A stretch of 64,000 nucleotides of DNA from an uncultured Prevotella sp. (GTDB lineage Bacteria; Bacteroidota; Bacteroidia; Bacteroidales; Bacteroidaceae). The stretch covers positions 54,853 through 118,852 of the forward strand of contig CAMPYJ010000002.1 in the NCBI GenBank assembly GCA_946998205.1. Direction: 5' to 3'. This document shows positions 33,488-44,566 of this stretch, piece by piece; position 1 is the first letter of the stretch; every line of letters begins with the position of its first letter. The notes under the pieces are model-generated. The model saw only the letters and a program-made list of their open reading frames with translations, was not told the origin of the DNA and did not search any database. A program made the position numbers and the translations under genes.

Positions 33488-36400
33488 TCACTCACTGCGG
33501 TATTTCACGAACTTGAACGTTTCTTTCTTGCCATTTTCATACTGCAGACTGGCAATATAAAGTCCGTTTTTGGAAGGTGCGGCAACCCGCGTTCCATTCG
33601 GAAGATAATAATGCGCCGCCACGATGCGTTGCCCCTTTCCTCCCCGTTTAGCCGTCGTTTTGTCGATACCAGCGGGGCCCGTTGCCGTCAGGCGATAGGT
33701 CTCTCCCTTTGAAGTGTCGAATGTGATTTCGTCATCGCTTACCTTGGTCGCGGTTACTTTGTTGCCCTGTCCGTCAATCAGAGTGAAGCCTGTGGCGATC
33801 TTAGGATATTTCACGACAGCTTTCTTGCCAGCTTTGGACAAGATGTCGATGGACACCGCTTTCCTGTTCTTCCACTCGATGGACACTTCAAAGTTGCCAA
33901 CGGCGCAAAGTCCCTTTACGTTTCCGTTTTTCCACATCGATGGCAACGCCGGTAGGATATCAAGTTTTCCAAGATGACTCTGCAAGAGCATCTCCGCCAT
34001 GCCTGCACATGCGCCAAAGTTTCCGTCAATCTGATAAGGAGTGTGAGCATCCCACAGGTTTTCGTACACGCCACCTCCTTCACTGTTGCCTGTGTTGTCT
34101 TGGAAATGCAGCGCTGTCTTCAAGAGGGTTTGGCACACGTTGCCGTTGTGCGCTCTGGCGTGTAGGTTCACTTTCCATCCCATAGACCAGCCCGTACCGG
34201 CATAGCCTCTCGTTTTGAGTGAGTTGATCGCAGCTTGATATATTTTCGCATCAATTTCCTGACCTATTTGGTTGCCTGGATACAGTCCCATGAGATGCGA
34301 CATGTGTCGATGCGAATTATAGGAAGAAACAGTAGCCTGCGACGTGTACTTCCATTCGCGCAAGAGCGGTTTCCCGTTCATGTTTTCGATGGCCAAGCCA
34401 GTATCCAGTTTCTTAAACTTGTTGTTCAGGTCGTCAAGGAAGGTGGCATCCTCGCTAATACCCAACTCAGCTATCGCCTGCAAGGTATTGTTGAACAAGT
34501 CCCAAACCAATTGTTGTGAGTGCGCAGTGGCATTCTCTCTCCCAGGACCATGCTCGGGTGAAAACTCGTTAGGACACTCGTAAGTGCCGTCGGCAGCTTT
34601 CACCAATCGTTGCAACCAATATTCAGCGCATGAGCGCATGGCTGGATAAGCAATATTTTTCAGATACTCTTTGTCCAACGTGAAACGGTAGTGCTGCCAC
34701 AAGTGCATGCAGTACCAAGCGTTAGCAATGGTATAATTCTGCATCCAGTTGGAGCCCGACCCGTAGATGTTGTTTTCGGTTGTCAGCGTCCAACCTACCG
34801 TTTGTCCTGCTATCTGCCGGGCGTTAGCCCGCCATTGCGGACGCTCGCAAGCCTCGCGGTGTATGTACTTCAAGAAAGGAAGATGCAGCTCACTGAGATT
34901 GGTGATTTCAGCGGGCCAGTAATTCATCTGTACATTGATATTAGAGTGAATGTCACTGTTCCACGCAGGATTGTTGACGTTGTTCCAGATACCTTGCAAA
35001 TTGCTTGGCAAGTCAACGCCCCGGCTGCTGCTAATCATAAGATACCGACCGTAGCAGAAATAAATTTCCTCTAACAGTAAATTGTCTGCCGGACTTATGG
35101 CAAAGTCGTCAATGAGCTTTCGTGTCGTTACGCTTGGCATCGCGTTCGTGATGTTGAGTTGACAGCGGTCGTACAAAGCTTTATAGTCTTTCACATGCGC
35201 GTCACATATCGCCGCATAGCCTTTTCTCAAGGCTGCGTCTACAACACCTTTGACATGCGAAGGTAGCAAAGCTGCATCAGAGATATATTCGTCATTGGAA
35301 GCGTCAAAATTGGTAGTGCCATAGAGATAGATAAACATCTCGTCAGCATTTTTCACGTCGATACCACCATCTTTGCCAACGGCAATCGTGCCACCCTTTG
35401 CCGTAACGTATGCCTTGCAATAATAGGATTCGCCTTTTGGCGTGCCTGTGCGCGGCACTTCGCCTTGGAAGGTGATGACGCCAGTGGTGCCATTCATGTC
35501 ATAGGCAGGCGTTTTTCCGTTTTGGTTGAACAGAATGATGTTGTTACTAATCTTTCCCTTCTCGCTGGCTTTGTAATGTATGGCTATCACCTTGTCGGGG
35601 TACGAGCAAATGTACTCTCTTTGATAATCAACACCATTGGCAGTGTATGCCACCCCTGCCTTTGCCTGGTCGATATCCAACCAACGACGATAATTGGTCG
35701 CTGCGTTGAGACGGCTGTCTGTTGACGTGATATATAGATTTCCAAAGTTCAGATATGAGCCATAATTAGGGTTGCCCACAACAGCTCCTACATGACCTTT
35801 CCACAATGTCTTGTCGTTGAATTGCACTTCATCTCTCTTCACGCCTCCCATGACACAGCCGCCAAACTGTCCGTTACCAATCGGCAATGTGGAAGTCATC
35901 CATACGGTGGCAGGCTTTGTGTACCACAGCGTGTGTTTGTTGGTAGGCTTCCATGTCGTAGACCCCGTTGGGGACACTTCGTTGATGGGAGTGGGTTTGG
36001 CATCATTGATAACCATGTCGCTGATAGCGACAAATTGCAGTGGGTTGTTCGAATCGCCTTGAACCCATAAGCCCAACTCGTGACCGACACCAGCTCCACC
36101 CCATTGATTCAGGAAAGTTTTTCCGCTTCCTGGGGTGGAAATCTCGAAGCCTTGATATTCTCTGTTGGTGGTTTTCAGTATTTTCAGATCCTTGACGCCA
36201 TTGGGTTGCGTGCCAGCACAAAAGAAATTGAGCGAAGTGTTATAATACAGCGTTTGTCCTGCTGCGTTAACAATGTTATAGTTATCGCCTTTCTTTATTA
36301 CTTTCCACGTTTGCCGTTTCTTCATGCTTGCCACAGGAGCGGCTGTTTGCACCTTACTGCCATCGCCCATAGAGGTGATGACGGCTTGCCCACGTTGCAT

Positions 36401-36514
36401 CTGAATGTAATAGTACACTTCGTTGCCACCGGTACTAATGGTTGGCATGGAGGGTTGTGCAAAGGCAAGCATGCCAACGAGCAATGCTGTTAGAGTAGTA
36501 AAAATCTTAGTCAT
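33488..36514 (-). CDS. Glycoside hydrolase family 95 (alpha-L-fucosidase-type), secreted
   Basis: A 1008-residue exported enzyme expected to release terminal alpha-1,2-fucose (or galactose in some members) from host glycans or plant polymers. The signal peptide is residues 1-20, an extra N-terminal domain spans about 20-170, and GH95 runs from about 190 to 930. The paired catalytic-region Asn occur in [12 protein letters not shown] near 522, the acid in [10 protein letters not shown] near 648, and the Asp in [11 protein letters not shown] near 826. The last 45 residues ([10 protein letters not shown] to FKFVKY) resemble a type IX secretion sorting domain. It has its own -7 box 30 bases upstream. 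Confidence 0.9.
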   Translation of the reverse strand: MTKIFTTLTALLVGMLAFAQPSMPTISTGGNEVYYYIQMQRGQAVITSMGDGSKVQTAAPVASMKKRQTWKVIKKGDNYNIVNAAGQTLYYNTSLNFFCAGTQPNGVKDLKILKTTNREYQGFEISTPGSGKTFLNQWGGAGVGHELGLWVQGDSNNPLQFVAISDMVINDAKPTPINEVSPTGSTTWKPTNKHTLWYTKPATVWMTSTLPIGNGQFGGCVMGGVKRDEVQFNDKTLWKGHVGAVVGNPNYGSYLNFGNLYITSTDSRLNAATNYRRWLDIDQAKAGVAYTANGVDYQREYICSYPDKVIAIHYKASEKGKISNNIILFNQNGKTPAYDMNGTTGVITFQGEVPRTGTPKGESYYCKAYVTAKGGTIAVGKDGGIDVKNADEMFIYLYGTTNFDASNDEYISDAALLPSHVKGVVDAALRKGYAAICDAHVKDYKALYDRCQLNITNAMPSVTTRKLIDDFAISPADNLLLEEIYFCYGRYLMISSSRGVDLPSNLQGIWNNVNNPAWNSDIHSNINVQMNYWPAEITNLSELHLPFLKYIHREACERPQWRANARQIAGQTVGWTLTTENNIYGSGSNWMQNYTIANAWYCMHLWQHYRFTLDKEYLKNIAYPAMRSCAEYWLQRLVKAADGTYECPNEFSPEHGPGRENATAHSQQLVWDLFNNTLQAIAELGISEDATFLDDLNNKFKKLDTGLAIENMNGKPLLREWKYTSQATVSSYNSHRHMSHLMGLYPGNQIGQEIDAKIYQAAINSLKTRGYAGTGWSMGWKVNLHARAHNGNVCQTLLKTALHFQDNTGNSEGGGVYENLWDAHTPYQIDGNFGACAGMAEMLLQSHLGKLDILPALPSMWKNGNVKGLCAVGNFEVSIEWKNRKAVSIDILSKAGKKAVVKYPKIATGFTLIDGQGNKVTATKVSDDEITFDTSKGETYRLTATGPAGIDKTTAKRGGKGQRIVAAHYYLPNGTRVAAPSKNGLYIASLQYENGKKETFKFVKYRSE

Positions 36515-36543
36515 ATAGGTAGTAGTATTTTTTAAGAATGATA

Positions 36544-36551
36544 CAAAGATA
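36544..36551 (-). promoter_or_regulatory. GH95 -7 box
   Basis: The minus strand reads TATCTTTG, an exact TAnnTTTG match. Confidence 0.6.
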
Positions 36552-36874
36552 TATAAAAAATAGGTTTTTCACGCCCAATCATGCAAATAAAAATAAAGTT
36601 CCTTTCTTTTTTGGAAAGATGAGGCATTGGATGTTTCATCAATGGGAGAAGGTGAGCGCCCTTGGGTTCAGTGTCGTGCTTTGAACGCTCACCATCCTTT
36701 GCGTTGGGCAACTTTAATGCCAGGCACACACGTTTCACACCGTGAGCTTTGTCTCACAGAGACCCGCAGAACCTGCGGATAACCTCACCTTGCGAATGGG
36801 AAAGGCGCTGTTGGCACGCCCGTGAACTGCGGCGGCGGCATATCAAAAAAGACAAGCGCATGAGGACTGACCGG
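36552..36874. other. GH95-kdtA spacer, unassigned part
   Basis: About 320 bases upstream of array A5 with no convincing gene, hairpin or promoter seen. Confidence 0.35.
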
Positions 36875-36962
36875 CAAAGTCAATGGGTTTGGGTGCCAAA
36901 GTCAATAAGATTGAGCGCCAAATCCCATGAGTTTCAGCACCAAAGTCAATGCTTTTAAACGC
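36875..36962. repeat. 22-bp unit array A5 (4 units)
   Basis: Cores CAAAGTC-AAT-GGGTTTG, CAAAGTC-AAT-AAGATTG, CAAATCC-CAT-GAGTTTC and CAAAGTC-AAT-GCTTTTA, linkers GGTGC, AGCGC, AGCAC and AACGC. Exact 22-base register. Confidence 0.75.
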
Positions 36963-37006
36963 ATGCAGCATGACGCCATACCCACGTTTCCGACCGAACT
37001 GACAGA

Positions 37007-37042
37007 AAAAGAAAAAGGTTAGCCTCGGAGCGAGCCTAACCT
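37007..37042 (-). terminator. kdtA terminator
   Basis: Stem AGGTTAG-CTCG with one mismatch and a 3-base loop; on the minus strand a TTTTTCTTTTTC tract follows. It sits 40 bases past the kdtA stop. Confidence 0.8.
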
Positions 37043-37082
37043 CTTGCCGGCATGCAGCTGAATGCGGCATGGAAATAACTTG

Positions 37083-38300
37083 TCAAATCTTGACGAGCTT
37101 TAATATTTTCCCGGTGGCTCCGGCACGATCCACGACAAACGACTCGGCCGCCTGCCCACACTGCTGCAACACATCAGCGTGGGTCATGAATCGTGACATG
37201 ACCGATGCGAACGACGCCCGATCGGTGATTTCAATCCCTGCATGGACGCACTTGAGCTGCTGCGCCTCTTGAAAACGTTGGTTGTTGGGACCGAAGATGA
37301 CCGGAATGCCCCACACGGCAGCTTCCAACACATTGTGAATGCCCGCGCCGAATCCGCCTCCGACGTAGGCCACCTCACCGTAATGATAAACGCTTGACAG
37401 CAGTCCGAAACAGTCAATAATAAGGCATTGGGCATCGCGCACCTCCTCTGGCGTGGTCTGCGTGTAGCGAACGGTGCGGAGCTGTAGTTTCTGTTCGATC
37501 GCCCTCAGATGACTTTCGGCAATGACATGGGGGGCGATAATCAGTTTCCAATCCCGATGCTCGCTCATGAATGGGATGAAAATATCTTCATCAGGCTCCC
37601 AACTTGAGCCGGCCACAAACACCTTCCGACCATCCTTGAAAGCCTCGACGATGGGCAACTGCTTGGCCAACTCCTTGATTTGCAGCACCCGATCGAAACG
37701 CGTGTCACCAACAACGTCGACCTTTCTGATGCCAAGACGGTTCAACAGCTCCACGCTTTGATGGTTCTGCACGAAGAAATGGGTGAAGCATTTCAGCACG
37801 CGGCCATAGCCCATGCCGTACCAATGGAAGAAGATTTGGTTCTCACGGAAGATGCTGCTGACACTGTAAACGGGCACATTGCGGTGCTTGAGGATGTGCA
37901 GGTAATTGTACCAAAACTCGTATTTGATGAAGAAGGCCATGCACGGACGCACCGTCCTCAAAAACCTGCGCGCGTTGCGGATGGTGTCTACGGGCAGATA
38001 GCACACGATGTCGGCATGCTCATAGTTCTTCCTCACCTCGTAACCCGAAGGCGAAAAGAACGTCAGCAGTATCTTATATTCCGGATAATCAGCACGGATT
38101 CGCTCCATCAAAGGCCGTCCTTGCTCAAATTCACCTAACGAAGCGGCATGGAACCAGATGTATTGATGGTTGGGATTGACCTTGCTCTTGAGGATGTCGA
38201 GGGTATGGCGCTCGCCCTTCCACATCTTCCTTACTTTCTTACTGAAGATACTGGCCAGGGCAACACCGCACAGATAGAGGTATATGGCTACTTGATACAC
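37083..38300 (-). CDS. waaA: 3-deoxy-D-manno-octulosonic acid (Kdo) transferase
   Basis: Inner-membrane-anchored glycosyltransferase that adds Kdo to lipid IV-A, the first LPS core step. The N-terminal hydrophobic anchor is residues 1-20. IWFHAASLGEFEQGRPL near residue 50, the FFIKYEFWYNYL segment near 125, and the acceptor/donor loop VGGGFGAGIHNVLEAAVWG with VIFGPNN near 325 are family hallmarks. Full length at 405 residues. It is 35 bases downstream of gltX and probably cotranscribed with it. Confidence 0.95.
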   Translation of the reverse strand: MYQVAIYLYLCGVALASIFSKKVRKMWKGERHTLDILKSKVNPNHQYIWFHAASLGEFEQGRPLMERIRADYPEYKILLTFFSPSGYEVRKNYEHADIVCYLPVDTIRNARRFLRTVRPCMAFFIKYEFWYNYLHILKHRNVPVYSVSSIFRENQIFFHWYGMGYGRVLKCFTHFFVQNHQSVELLNRLGIRKVDVVGDTRFDRVLQIKELAKQLPIVEAFKDGRKVFVAGSSWEPDEDIFIPFMSEHRDWKLIIAPHVIAESHLRAIEQKLQLRTVRYTQTTPEEVRDAQCLIIDCFGLLSSVYHYGEVAYVGGGFGAGIHNVLEAAVWGIPVIFGPNNQRFQEAQQLKCVHAGIEITDRASFASVMSRFMTHADVLQQCGQAAESFVVDRAGATGKILKLVKI

Positions 38301-38335
38301 GATGCAGAGAGGTATTCCTATTCAGCGTTTTTGCA

Positions 38336-39874
38336 TCAGGCAAGATGAGAAGCCACGGTGGGAATCTCCTCGATGGCCTTGCGCAAACGCCTCAATGTTT
38401 CGTTCTTACCCAGGAAAGCCGAGATGTCGAACATGCCCGGGCCTTTGCCTATTCCGACCAAGGTCAGACGGAACGCATTCATGACATCACCCAGTTTGTA
38501 ATCTTTCTCTTTGACCCAGTTCATGACATGCTGCTCTTGATTCTCAATGGAGAAATCGTCAAGGCCTTCCAGTAAGTCGGCCAGCTCGGTCATCTGCTCT
38601 GCCGAATAGGGCTTCCAACGCTTGCGAACCGTCTTCGTGTCGTACTCCAGCGGCGCTACAAAGAAGAAAGAGCACAACGGCCAAAGCTCTTTAACGAAGT
38701 CGACACGGTCTTTCATCATGTGAACCACCCGCCGGATACGATCCATCGGCTCATCAACACCGTTGTTGGCGACGATGGGTGCGAAGAGATCGGCTATCTC
38801 GTCATCGCTCTTCTGCAACATGTATTCGTGGTTGAACCAAATGCCTTTTTGGTAATCATACTTGGCTCCGGCCTTGGAACAGCGAGTGATGTCGAAGGCA
38901 TCAACCAACTCGCTGAGTGAAAAAATCTCTTGATCGGTTCCCGGATTCCATCCCAAAAGAGCCAGGAAGTTAACCACTGCCTCGGGAAAATAACCGCTCT
39001 CACGGAATCCTGACGACACTTCACCCGTCTTGGGGTCGTGCCATTCCAGCGGAAAGACAGGGAATCCCAGGCGGTCGCCATCACGCTTCGACAACTTACC
39101 TTTGCCCTCTGGTTTCAGCAACAAGGGCAGATGGGCAAACGAAGGCATGGTATCGGTCCAGCCAAACGCCTCGTAGAGCAACACATGCAGGGGCGCGCTG
39201 GGCAACCATTCCTCACCTCTGATGACATGAGTGATCTCCATCAGATGGTCGTCAACAATGTTGGCCAGATGGTAAGTGGGGAGCTCGTCAGCACTCTTGT
39301 ACAACACTTTGTCATCGAGGATGTCGCTCTTAACAATCACTTCGCCACGAATCAAGTCCTGTACATGTATCTCACGACCCGGCTCCACCAGGAAACGCAC
39401 CACATACTGCTCGCCATCCGCGATGCGTTGTTGGCACTCATCGGCCGTCATGGTTAGTGAATTGCGCATCCGCATGCGCGTATGAGCATCGTATTGGAAG
39501 TTTTTTAATTCGTTTCTTTTGGCCTCCAACTCCTCCGGAGTGTCAAAGGCATAATAAGCCTTACCTGCATCCAGCAACTGCTGAACATACGTCTTGTAAA
39601 TCTCGCGACGCTCGCTTTGACGATAAGGGCCATGCTCACCACCGAAGGTAACGCCCTCGTCGAACTGGATGCCCAGCCACTTGAAAGCCTCCAGGATATA
39701 CTCTTCGGCTCCGGGAACGAAACGGTGAGAGTCGGTGTCCTCGATTCTAAACACGAGAGTACCGCCATGCTGACGCGCGAAAAGATAATTATACAATGCT
39801 GTTCGTACTCCACCAATATGTAAAGCACCGGTAGGACTGGGTGCAAAGCGCACCCTTACTTTTCTTTCTGCCAT
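38336..39874 (-). CDS. gltX: Glutamyl-tRNA synthetase
   Basis: Class Ic synthetase charging tRNA-Glu. The HIGH-type motif is [16 protein letters not shown] from about residue 13, and the KMSKS-type motif is KLSKRDGDR near residue 260. Full length at 512 residues. Promoter 36 bases upstream; waaA follows in the same direction. Confidence 0.97.
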   Translation of the reverse strand: MAERKVRVRFAPSPTGALHIGGVRTALYNYLFARQHGGTLVFRIEDTDSHRFVPGAEEYILEAFKWLGIQFDEGVTFGGEHGPYRQSERREIYKTYVQQLLDAGKAYYAFDTPEELEAKRNELKNFQYDAHTRMRMRNSLTMTADECQQRIADGEQYVVRFLVEPGREIHVQDLIRGEVIVKSDILDDKVLYKSADELPTYHLANIVDDHLMEITHVIRGEEWLPSAPLHVLLYEAFGWTDTMPSFAHLPLLLKPEGKGKLSKRDGDRLGFPVFPLEWHDPKTGEVSSGFRESGYFPEAVVNFLALLGWNPGTDQEIFSLSELVDAFDITRCSKAGAKYDYQKGIWFNHEYMLQKSDDEIADLFAPIVANNGVDEPMDRIRRVVHMMKDRVDFVKELWPLCSFFFVAPLEYDTKTVRKRWKPYSAEQMTELADLLEGLDDFSIENQEQHVMNWVKEKDYKLGDVMNAFRLTLVGIGKGPGMFDISAFLGKNETLRRLRKAIEEIPTVASHLA

Positions 39875-39909
39875 TTTTAATAAATGAAGATAAGATATTA
39901 AATTTTGTG

Positions 39910-39917
39910 CAAAAGTA
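39910..39917 (-). promoter_or_regulatory. gltX -7 box
   Basis: The minus strand reads TACTTTTG, an exact TAnnTTTG match. Confidence 0.6.
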
Positions 39918-40073
39918 GTGATTTTTTTGCATTATAGCGTATTTTTTTCGTATTTTCGCATGACATTAGGCAGAATAGACCTGCGTCATGAACAGACGAA
40001 AGGCTCATCGCACGCATATGAACCTTCATGAGGATTGCGCCCCATCCATCAACACGCTTCAGAACAAGACATC

Positions 40074-40081
40074 TATTTTTG
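40074..40081 (+). promoter_or_regulatory. PgpH-like gene -7 box
   Basis: TATTTTTG is an exact match ending 7 bases before the ATG at 40089, so the transcript would begin at or almost at the start codon. Confidence 0.6.
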
Positions 40082-40088
40082 GAACAAA

Positions 40089-42164
40089 ATGAGTAAACTG
40101 AACATAGCAGATTCACAAAGCTGGCAAAGCATATTGACGAGGATTGTGCTCGTGGTGATCACCGTCGTGCTCATCGTATGGAGCCTTCCGCGCGACACGT
40201 CACAGCAGTTCCACTACGACGTGGGCAAGCCATGGATGTATCGTTCATTCATTGCCACATTCGACTTCCCCATCTATAAGACAGATGAGACCATCCAACA
40301 GGAGAAAGACTCGCTGATGCAGTATTTCCAACCCTACTTCAATTACAAGGCAGACGTTGAGAAAGAGGAGGTGGAACGATTCAGAAACGACTTCAAGTTG
40401 GGCGTGCCGGGCTTGCCGGCGGCATACATGCACGTCCTTTTAGACCGTCTCCATCGGCTCTATCAGTCGGGCATTGTCAACACACCCGATTACAATCGGT
40501 TCGCAAAAGACTCGACCAACACCATCAGAGTGGTTAATGGTAAGGCGGCACAGAGTGTCCAAGTAAATTGCGTTTACTCTACCTTATCGGCCTACGAACA
40601 GCTGTTCGCCGACAACAAGCTGGCTCCTTATCGCCAATTGCTGCAACGCTGCAACCTCAACTTCTACCTCCAGCCCAACTTGATTTATGACAAAGACCGG
40701 AGTGAGACCGAGCTCAACGACCTTTTGAGCAGCATTCCGATAGCCAGCGGCATGGTGATCAGCGGACAAAAGATTATCGACCGGGGCGACATTGTTGATG
40801 AATACACCTATCGGGTATTGAACTCATACGAGCGAGAGATGCAGCGCAGAAACGTTTCTGAACAAGAAACAAAGACTACTTTCTATGGCCAACTGCTCTA
40901 TGTAAGCATCCTCATCATTCTGTTCACGGTCTATCTGTCGCTTTTCCGCAAAGATTATTTCAGCAAGCCGCGCAGCATCATGATGCTTTATGTGCTCATC
41001 ACGCTGTTTCCCATCTTCGTGTCACTGATGATGAAGCACGGCTTGTTCAGCGTGTACGTCCTGCCGTTGGCCACCGCGGCCATCTTCGTACGCATGTTCA
41101 TGGATTCAAGAACGGCATTTGTCACACAGTGCATCATCATCCTGATCTGTGCCGCGGCGGTGAAATATCAATACGAATTCATCATCATGCAAATCGTTGC
41201 GACCCTGGTAGCCATCTACTCCCTGCGCGAACTCACGCAACGCTCGCAGGTATTCAAGACAGCTATCCTCGTAGGACTGTCGTATGCGGTGGTTTATTTT
41301 GCACTACAACTCATGCAAAACAGCTCGCTCGACAAGCTCGACATTGACACGTATTACCACTTTGCGGCTAATGCTGTACTGCTGTTGCTGGCTTATCCGC
41401 TGATGTATGTCATCGAAAAGATGTTTGGCTTCACGTCCAACGTCACGCTGTTCGAGCTGTCCAACACCAACCGGGGCATCCTTCGCAACCTCAGCGAGAT
41501 AGCTCCTGGCACCTTCCAGCACTCCATTACCGTGGCCAACCTCGCCGCTGAGATAGCCAACAAGATTGAGGCCAACGCCCTACTGGTGCGTACCGGTGCC
41601 CTGTATCACGACATTGGGAAGATGAACAACCCGGCCTTTTTCACCGAAAATCAAGTGGGAGCCAATCCACACGAGGGTCTGTCGCCCAAGGAAAGCGCCC
41701 GCATCATCGTGAGTCATGTGACTGACGGCGTGAAACTGGCTGAGCAACACAATCTGCCATCCTTTATCAAAGACTTCATATTGACCCATCATGGCACCAG
41801 CACGGCAAGTTATTTTTACATACAATACAAGAATGAACATCCCGATGAGGAGGTTGATCCCGAACCATTCTCCTATCCGGGACCCGATCCTTTCACGCGC
41901 GAACAAGCCATCTTGATGATGTCCGACTCCGTAGAGGCTGCCTCCCGTTCTCTTCCCGAGTACACGGAAGAGAGCATCACAGAGCTCACCAACAGAATCA
42001 TTGACGGACAAGTGAAGCGCGGCGCCTTCACCGATTGCCCCATTACCTTCAGGGACGTGTCGCAAGCCAAGCAGGTGTTGATAGAACGACTGAAGGCCAT
42101 TTACCACACACGGATATCATATCCGGAAGAAGAGAAGAAGAAAGAGAAACCTCGTGAGGACTAA
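40089..42164 (+). CDS. PgpH-like 7TM-HD phosphohydrolase (c-di-AMP phosphodiesterase family)
   Basis: A 691-residue membrane enzyme. After a membrane segment at residues 17-34 comes a large extracytoplasmic 7TMR-HDED domain (about 40-270), then about seven membrane helices (275-455), then a cytoplasmic HD domain with LYHDIGKMNNPAFF near residue 507, TLSHHGT-like ILTHHGTSTASYFY and SDSVEAASRSL. The Listeria homologue PgpH hydrolyses c-di-AMP; the same reaction is likely here. The ATG at 40089 was chosen because the upstream frame overlaps the promoter. It converges with priA, 15 bases between stops. Confidence 0.92.
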   Translation: MSKLNIADSQSWQSILTRIVLVVITVVLIVWSLPRDTSQQFHYDVGKPWMYRSFIATFDFPIYKTDETIQQEKDSLMQYFQPYFNYKADVEKEEVERFRNDFKLGVPGLPAAYMHVLLDRLHRLYQSGIVNTPDYNRFAKDSTNTIRVVNGKAAQSVQVNCVYSTLSAYEQLFADNKLAPYRQLLQRCNLNFYLQPNLIYDKDRSETELNDLLSSIPIASGMVISGQKIIDRGDIVDEYTYRVLNSYEREMQRRNVSEQETKTTFYGQLLYVSILIILFTVYLSLFRKDYFSKPRSIMMLYVLITLFPIFVSLMMKHGLFSVYVLPLATAAIFVRMFMDSRTAFVTQCIIILICAAAVKYQYEFIIMQIVATLVAIYSLRELTQRSQVFKTAILVGLSYAVVYFALQLMQNSSLDKLDIDTYYHFAANAVLLLLAYPLMYVIEKMFGFTSNVTLFELSNTNRGILRNLSEIAPGTFQHSITVANLAAEIANKIEANALLVRTGALYHDIGKMNNPAFFTENQVGANPHEGLSPKESARIIVSHVTDGVKLAEQHNLPSFIKDFILTHHGTSTASYFYIQYKNEHPDEEVDPEPFSYPGPDPFTREQAILMMSDSVEAASRSLPEYTEESITELTNRIIDGQVKRGAFTDCPITFRDVSQAKQVLIERLKAIYHTRISYPEEEKKKEKPRED

Positions 42165-42179
42165 ATCACGCTTCTTTCG

Positions 42180-44456
42180 CTAAAGCGGATCCACGTCATA
42201 GTACACTTGCAGGGCGGCATACCGCTTGTCCTGCAAAAGTTGTTGTTGCACGGTACGCAAGTAAAGGCGCACCGCCTTCTGGTCGATACCGTTCTCCAAC
42301 TTGATGACAATCTTGCGAATGTGCAGGTTTTTCACGCGCGCTATCGAAGGTTTGTCAGGACCTAAAATACGGTCACCCAATCCCTGTCTGAGCCTGCTGC
42401 CCATCTCTATGCCGGCCGACTCCACCACTTCGTCGTGCCGGTGACGCAAGAAAACGTATACCAACCGATGGAAGGGCGGATAAGAAAACAACCTCCGCTC
42501 TTCCAACAGTGCCTCGTAAAATCCCTGATAGTCATTTTCCACCACCTGTCTGATGATGGGTAGCTCCTTGTTTTTGGTCTGCAAGAACACTTTTCCCCGC
42601 TGCCCTTTGCGCCCAGCCCTGCCGCTTACCTGCGCCATCATCATGAAGGCGTGTTCGTAAGCGCGGAAGTCTGGATAATTCAGCATGGCGTCGGCGTTGA
42701 GTATTCCCACCACACTAACCCGGTCGAAGTCAAGCCCTTTGCTCACCATCTGGGTGCCGATGAGCAGATTGGTGCGACCGGAAGAGAAGTCGTCGATAAT
42801 CCTTTCATAGGCGTTGCGGGTGCGCGTGGTGTCCAAGTCCATGCGGGCGACGCGCGCCTCGGGGAACAATTGCCCCACATACTCCTCCACTTTCTCCGTT
42901 CCGTAGCCACGACCACGCAGGTCGGTGCCGCCACATGCGGGGCAAACCGCAGGGATGCGGTAGGTGTAACCACAATAATGGCAGGTCAACAAGTTCATAC
43001 TTTTGTGCATGGTGAGCGACACATCGCAGTTGGTGCACTTTGGAACCCAACCGCAAGTGCGGCACTCTATCATCGGCGCGAAGCCTCGCCGGTTCTGAAA
43101 CAGTATCACTTGCTGCCCGCTCTTCAACGCTTCATTCACGGCAGCGATGAGCGGTGGCGAGAAAGGTCCCGTCATCATCTTGCGCCGTTGCAGGTCCTTC
43201 GTGTCCACCACCCTAATCTCCGGCAACTTGATATCCTTGTACCGCGAGGTCAGGGTCACCAGTCCATACTTGCCCTGGCAGGCGTTATAATAGCTTTCCA
43301 CCGACGGCGTGGCCGTCCCTAACAAGGTCTTCGCGCCATACATCCTTGCCAACACGATGGCTGCCGACCGTGCATGATAGCGTGGCGAGGGGTCTTGTTG
43401 CTTGAAAGAGGTTTCGTGTTCTTCGTCAATGATGACCAACCCGAGCCGCTGAAAGGGCAGAAACACGGCACTGCGCGCACCCAATACCACCTCGTAGGGA
43501 TGGTGCGAAAGCTGTTTTTTCCATATTTCAACACGTTCGGCATCGCTATATTTAGAATGGTAGATGCCCAACTTGTCGCCAAACACATGTCTCAGCCTAC
43601 TGGTAATTTGCACCGTGAGGGCTATCTCAGGCAACAGATACAGCACCTGCTTCTTCTCTTCGAGTGCCTTTTTAATAAGGTGTATGTAGATTTCGGTTTT
43701 GCCACTGGAGGTTACGCCATGCAACAAAACCACGTTTTTCTTGAGAAATTGAAAAACAATTTGGTTGTACGCTTCCTGTTGGGCCTCATTCAAACGTTTT
43801 ACGTTTTCAAGATGTTCCTCCCCATGGTCATTGAGCCGTCCCACCTCCCGCTCGTAGGTGAACAGTATTTTCCGCTCCACCAGACTCTTGATGACGGCAT
43901 ACGAACAGTGCGACACGTTCATCAACTCCTCCCGGGTGATGTCCACCACCGGCTCAGCAGTCTGCGTTCCCTCAATCGTTTCCCAGTGTGAGATGCGCAA
44001 GAAGTGCATGAGAGCCTCTCGCTGGTTGTGCGCTCGCTTCAACAGGTCAAGGGCCACGTTCAACGATTGCTCGTTGCGCAGCGGCTCACACAGGTCGACA
44101 TACGTCTCCGTACGAGGCTTATAGTTCTCCTCCACCTTCAGTCCGGCGGGCAAAGCGGCATTGTACACGTCGCCGAGCGGGGCCATGTAGTACGCCGACA
44201 GCCACTGCCACAGCTGGTATTGCTGCTCCAGAAGCATGGGTTGGTCATCAATCACGTCAACGATGTCTTTAACATTGAAGGCGGGTTTGTCCTGATGAGC
44301 CCTCACCACGATGGCGGTATGCACCTTCGAGGCACCAAACGTCACGGCCACGCGCACGCCAAACCGCACCCGCTCGGCCAAGTTGTAAGGAACCGAATAG
44401 GTGAACGTGCCTTCCAAAGGCAGCGGAACAATGACATCAACATACGTTGTGAGCAT
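42180..44456 (-). CDS. priA: Primosomal protein N' (PriA helicase)
   Basis: 3'-5' superfamily 2 helicase that restarts stalled replication forks. The N-terminal 3'-OH binding domain opens YVDVIVPLPLEGTFTYSVP. Walker A is LLHGVTSSGKTEIY near residue 255 and the DEAH box appears as VIIDEEHE. A zinc-binding insertion has four CxxC pairs (CRTCGW, CTNCD, CHYCG, CPACGG). 758 residues. A -7 box ends 4 bases before the ATG, implying a leaderless message. Confidence 0.96.
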   Translation of the reverse strand: MLTTYVDVIVPLPLEGTFTYSVPYNLAERVRFGVRVAVTFGASKVHTAIVVRAHQDKPAFNVKDIVDVIDDQPMLLEQQYQLWQWLSAYYMAPLGDVYNAALPAGLKVEENYKPRTETYVDLCEPLRNEQSLNVALDLLKRAHNQREALMHFLRISHWETIEGTQTAEPVVDITREELMNVSHCSYAVIKSLVERKILFTYEREVGRLNDHGEEHLENVKRLNEAQQEAYNQIVFQFLKKNVVLLHGVTSSGKTEIYIHLIKKALEEKKQVLYLLPEIALTVQITSRLRHVFGDKLGIYHSKYSDAERVEIWKKQLSHHPYEVVLGARSAVFLPFQRLGLVIIDEEHETSFKQQDPSPRYHARSAAIVLARMYGAKTLLGTATPSVESYYNACQGKYGLVTLTSRYKDIKLPEIRVVDTKDLQRRKMMTGPFSPPLIAAVNEALKSGQQVILFQNRRGFAPMIECRTCGWVPKCTNCDVSLTMHKSMNLLTCHYCGYTYRIPAVCPACGGTDLRGRGYGTEKVEEYVGQLFPEARVARMDLDTTRTRNAYERIIDDFSSGRTNLLIGTQMVSKGLDFDRVSVVGILNADAMLNYPDFRAYEHAFMMMAQVSGRAGRKGQRGKVFLQTKNKELPIIRQVVENDYQGFYEALLEERRLFSYPPFHRLVYVFLRHRHDEVVESAGIEMGSRLRQGLGDRILGPDKPSIARVKNLHIRKIVIKLENGIDQKAVRLYLRTVQQQLLQDKRYAALQVYYDVDPL

Positions 44457-44460
44457 GCCA

Positions 44461-44468
44461 CAAAGTTA
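44461..44468 (-). promoter_or_regulatory. priA -7 box
   Basis: The minus strand reads TAACTTTG, an exact match only 4 bases before the priA ATG. The expected start of transcription falls on the initiation codon. Confidence 0.6.
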
Positions 44469-44566
44469 AGAAAAAGCACGGAAAGAACAAAAATCCAGCC
44501 TTGCAACCTACGCCTCTTACATGTAAAAAGATTGCTTGTTGACAAAACAGTCATTTGATTTGCTTT

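Noticed and set aside
36030..36060. tRNA-like GTTCGAATCGCC
   Set aside because: It lies inside the GH95 coding sequence and no cloverleaf can be drawn around it. No tRNA was recognised anywhere in the window.
42651..43322. 223-codon open frame opposite priA
   Set aside because: Shadow frame; composition rich in His, Gly and Arg, with no recognisable motif.
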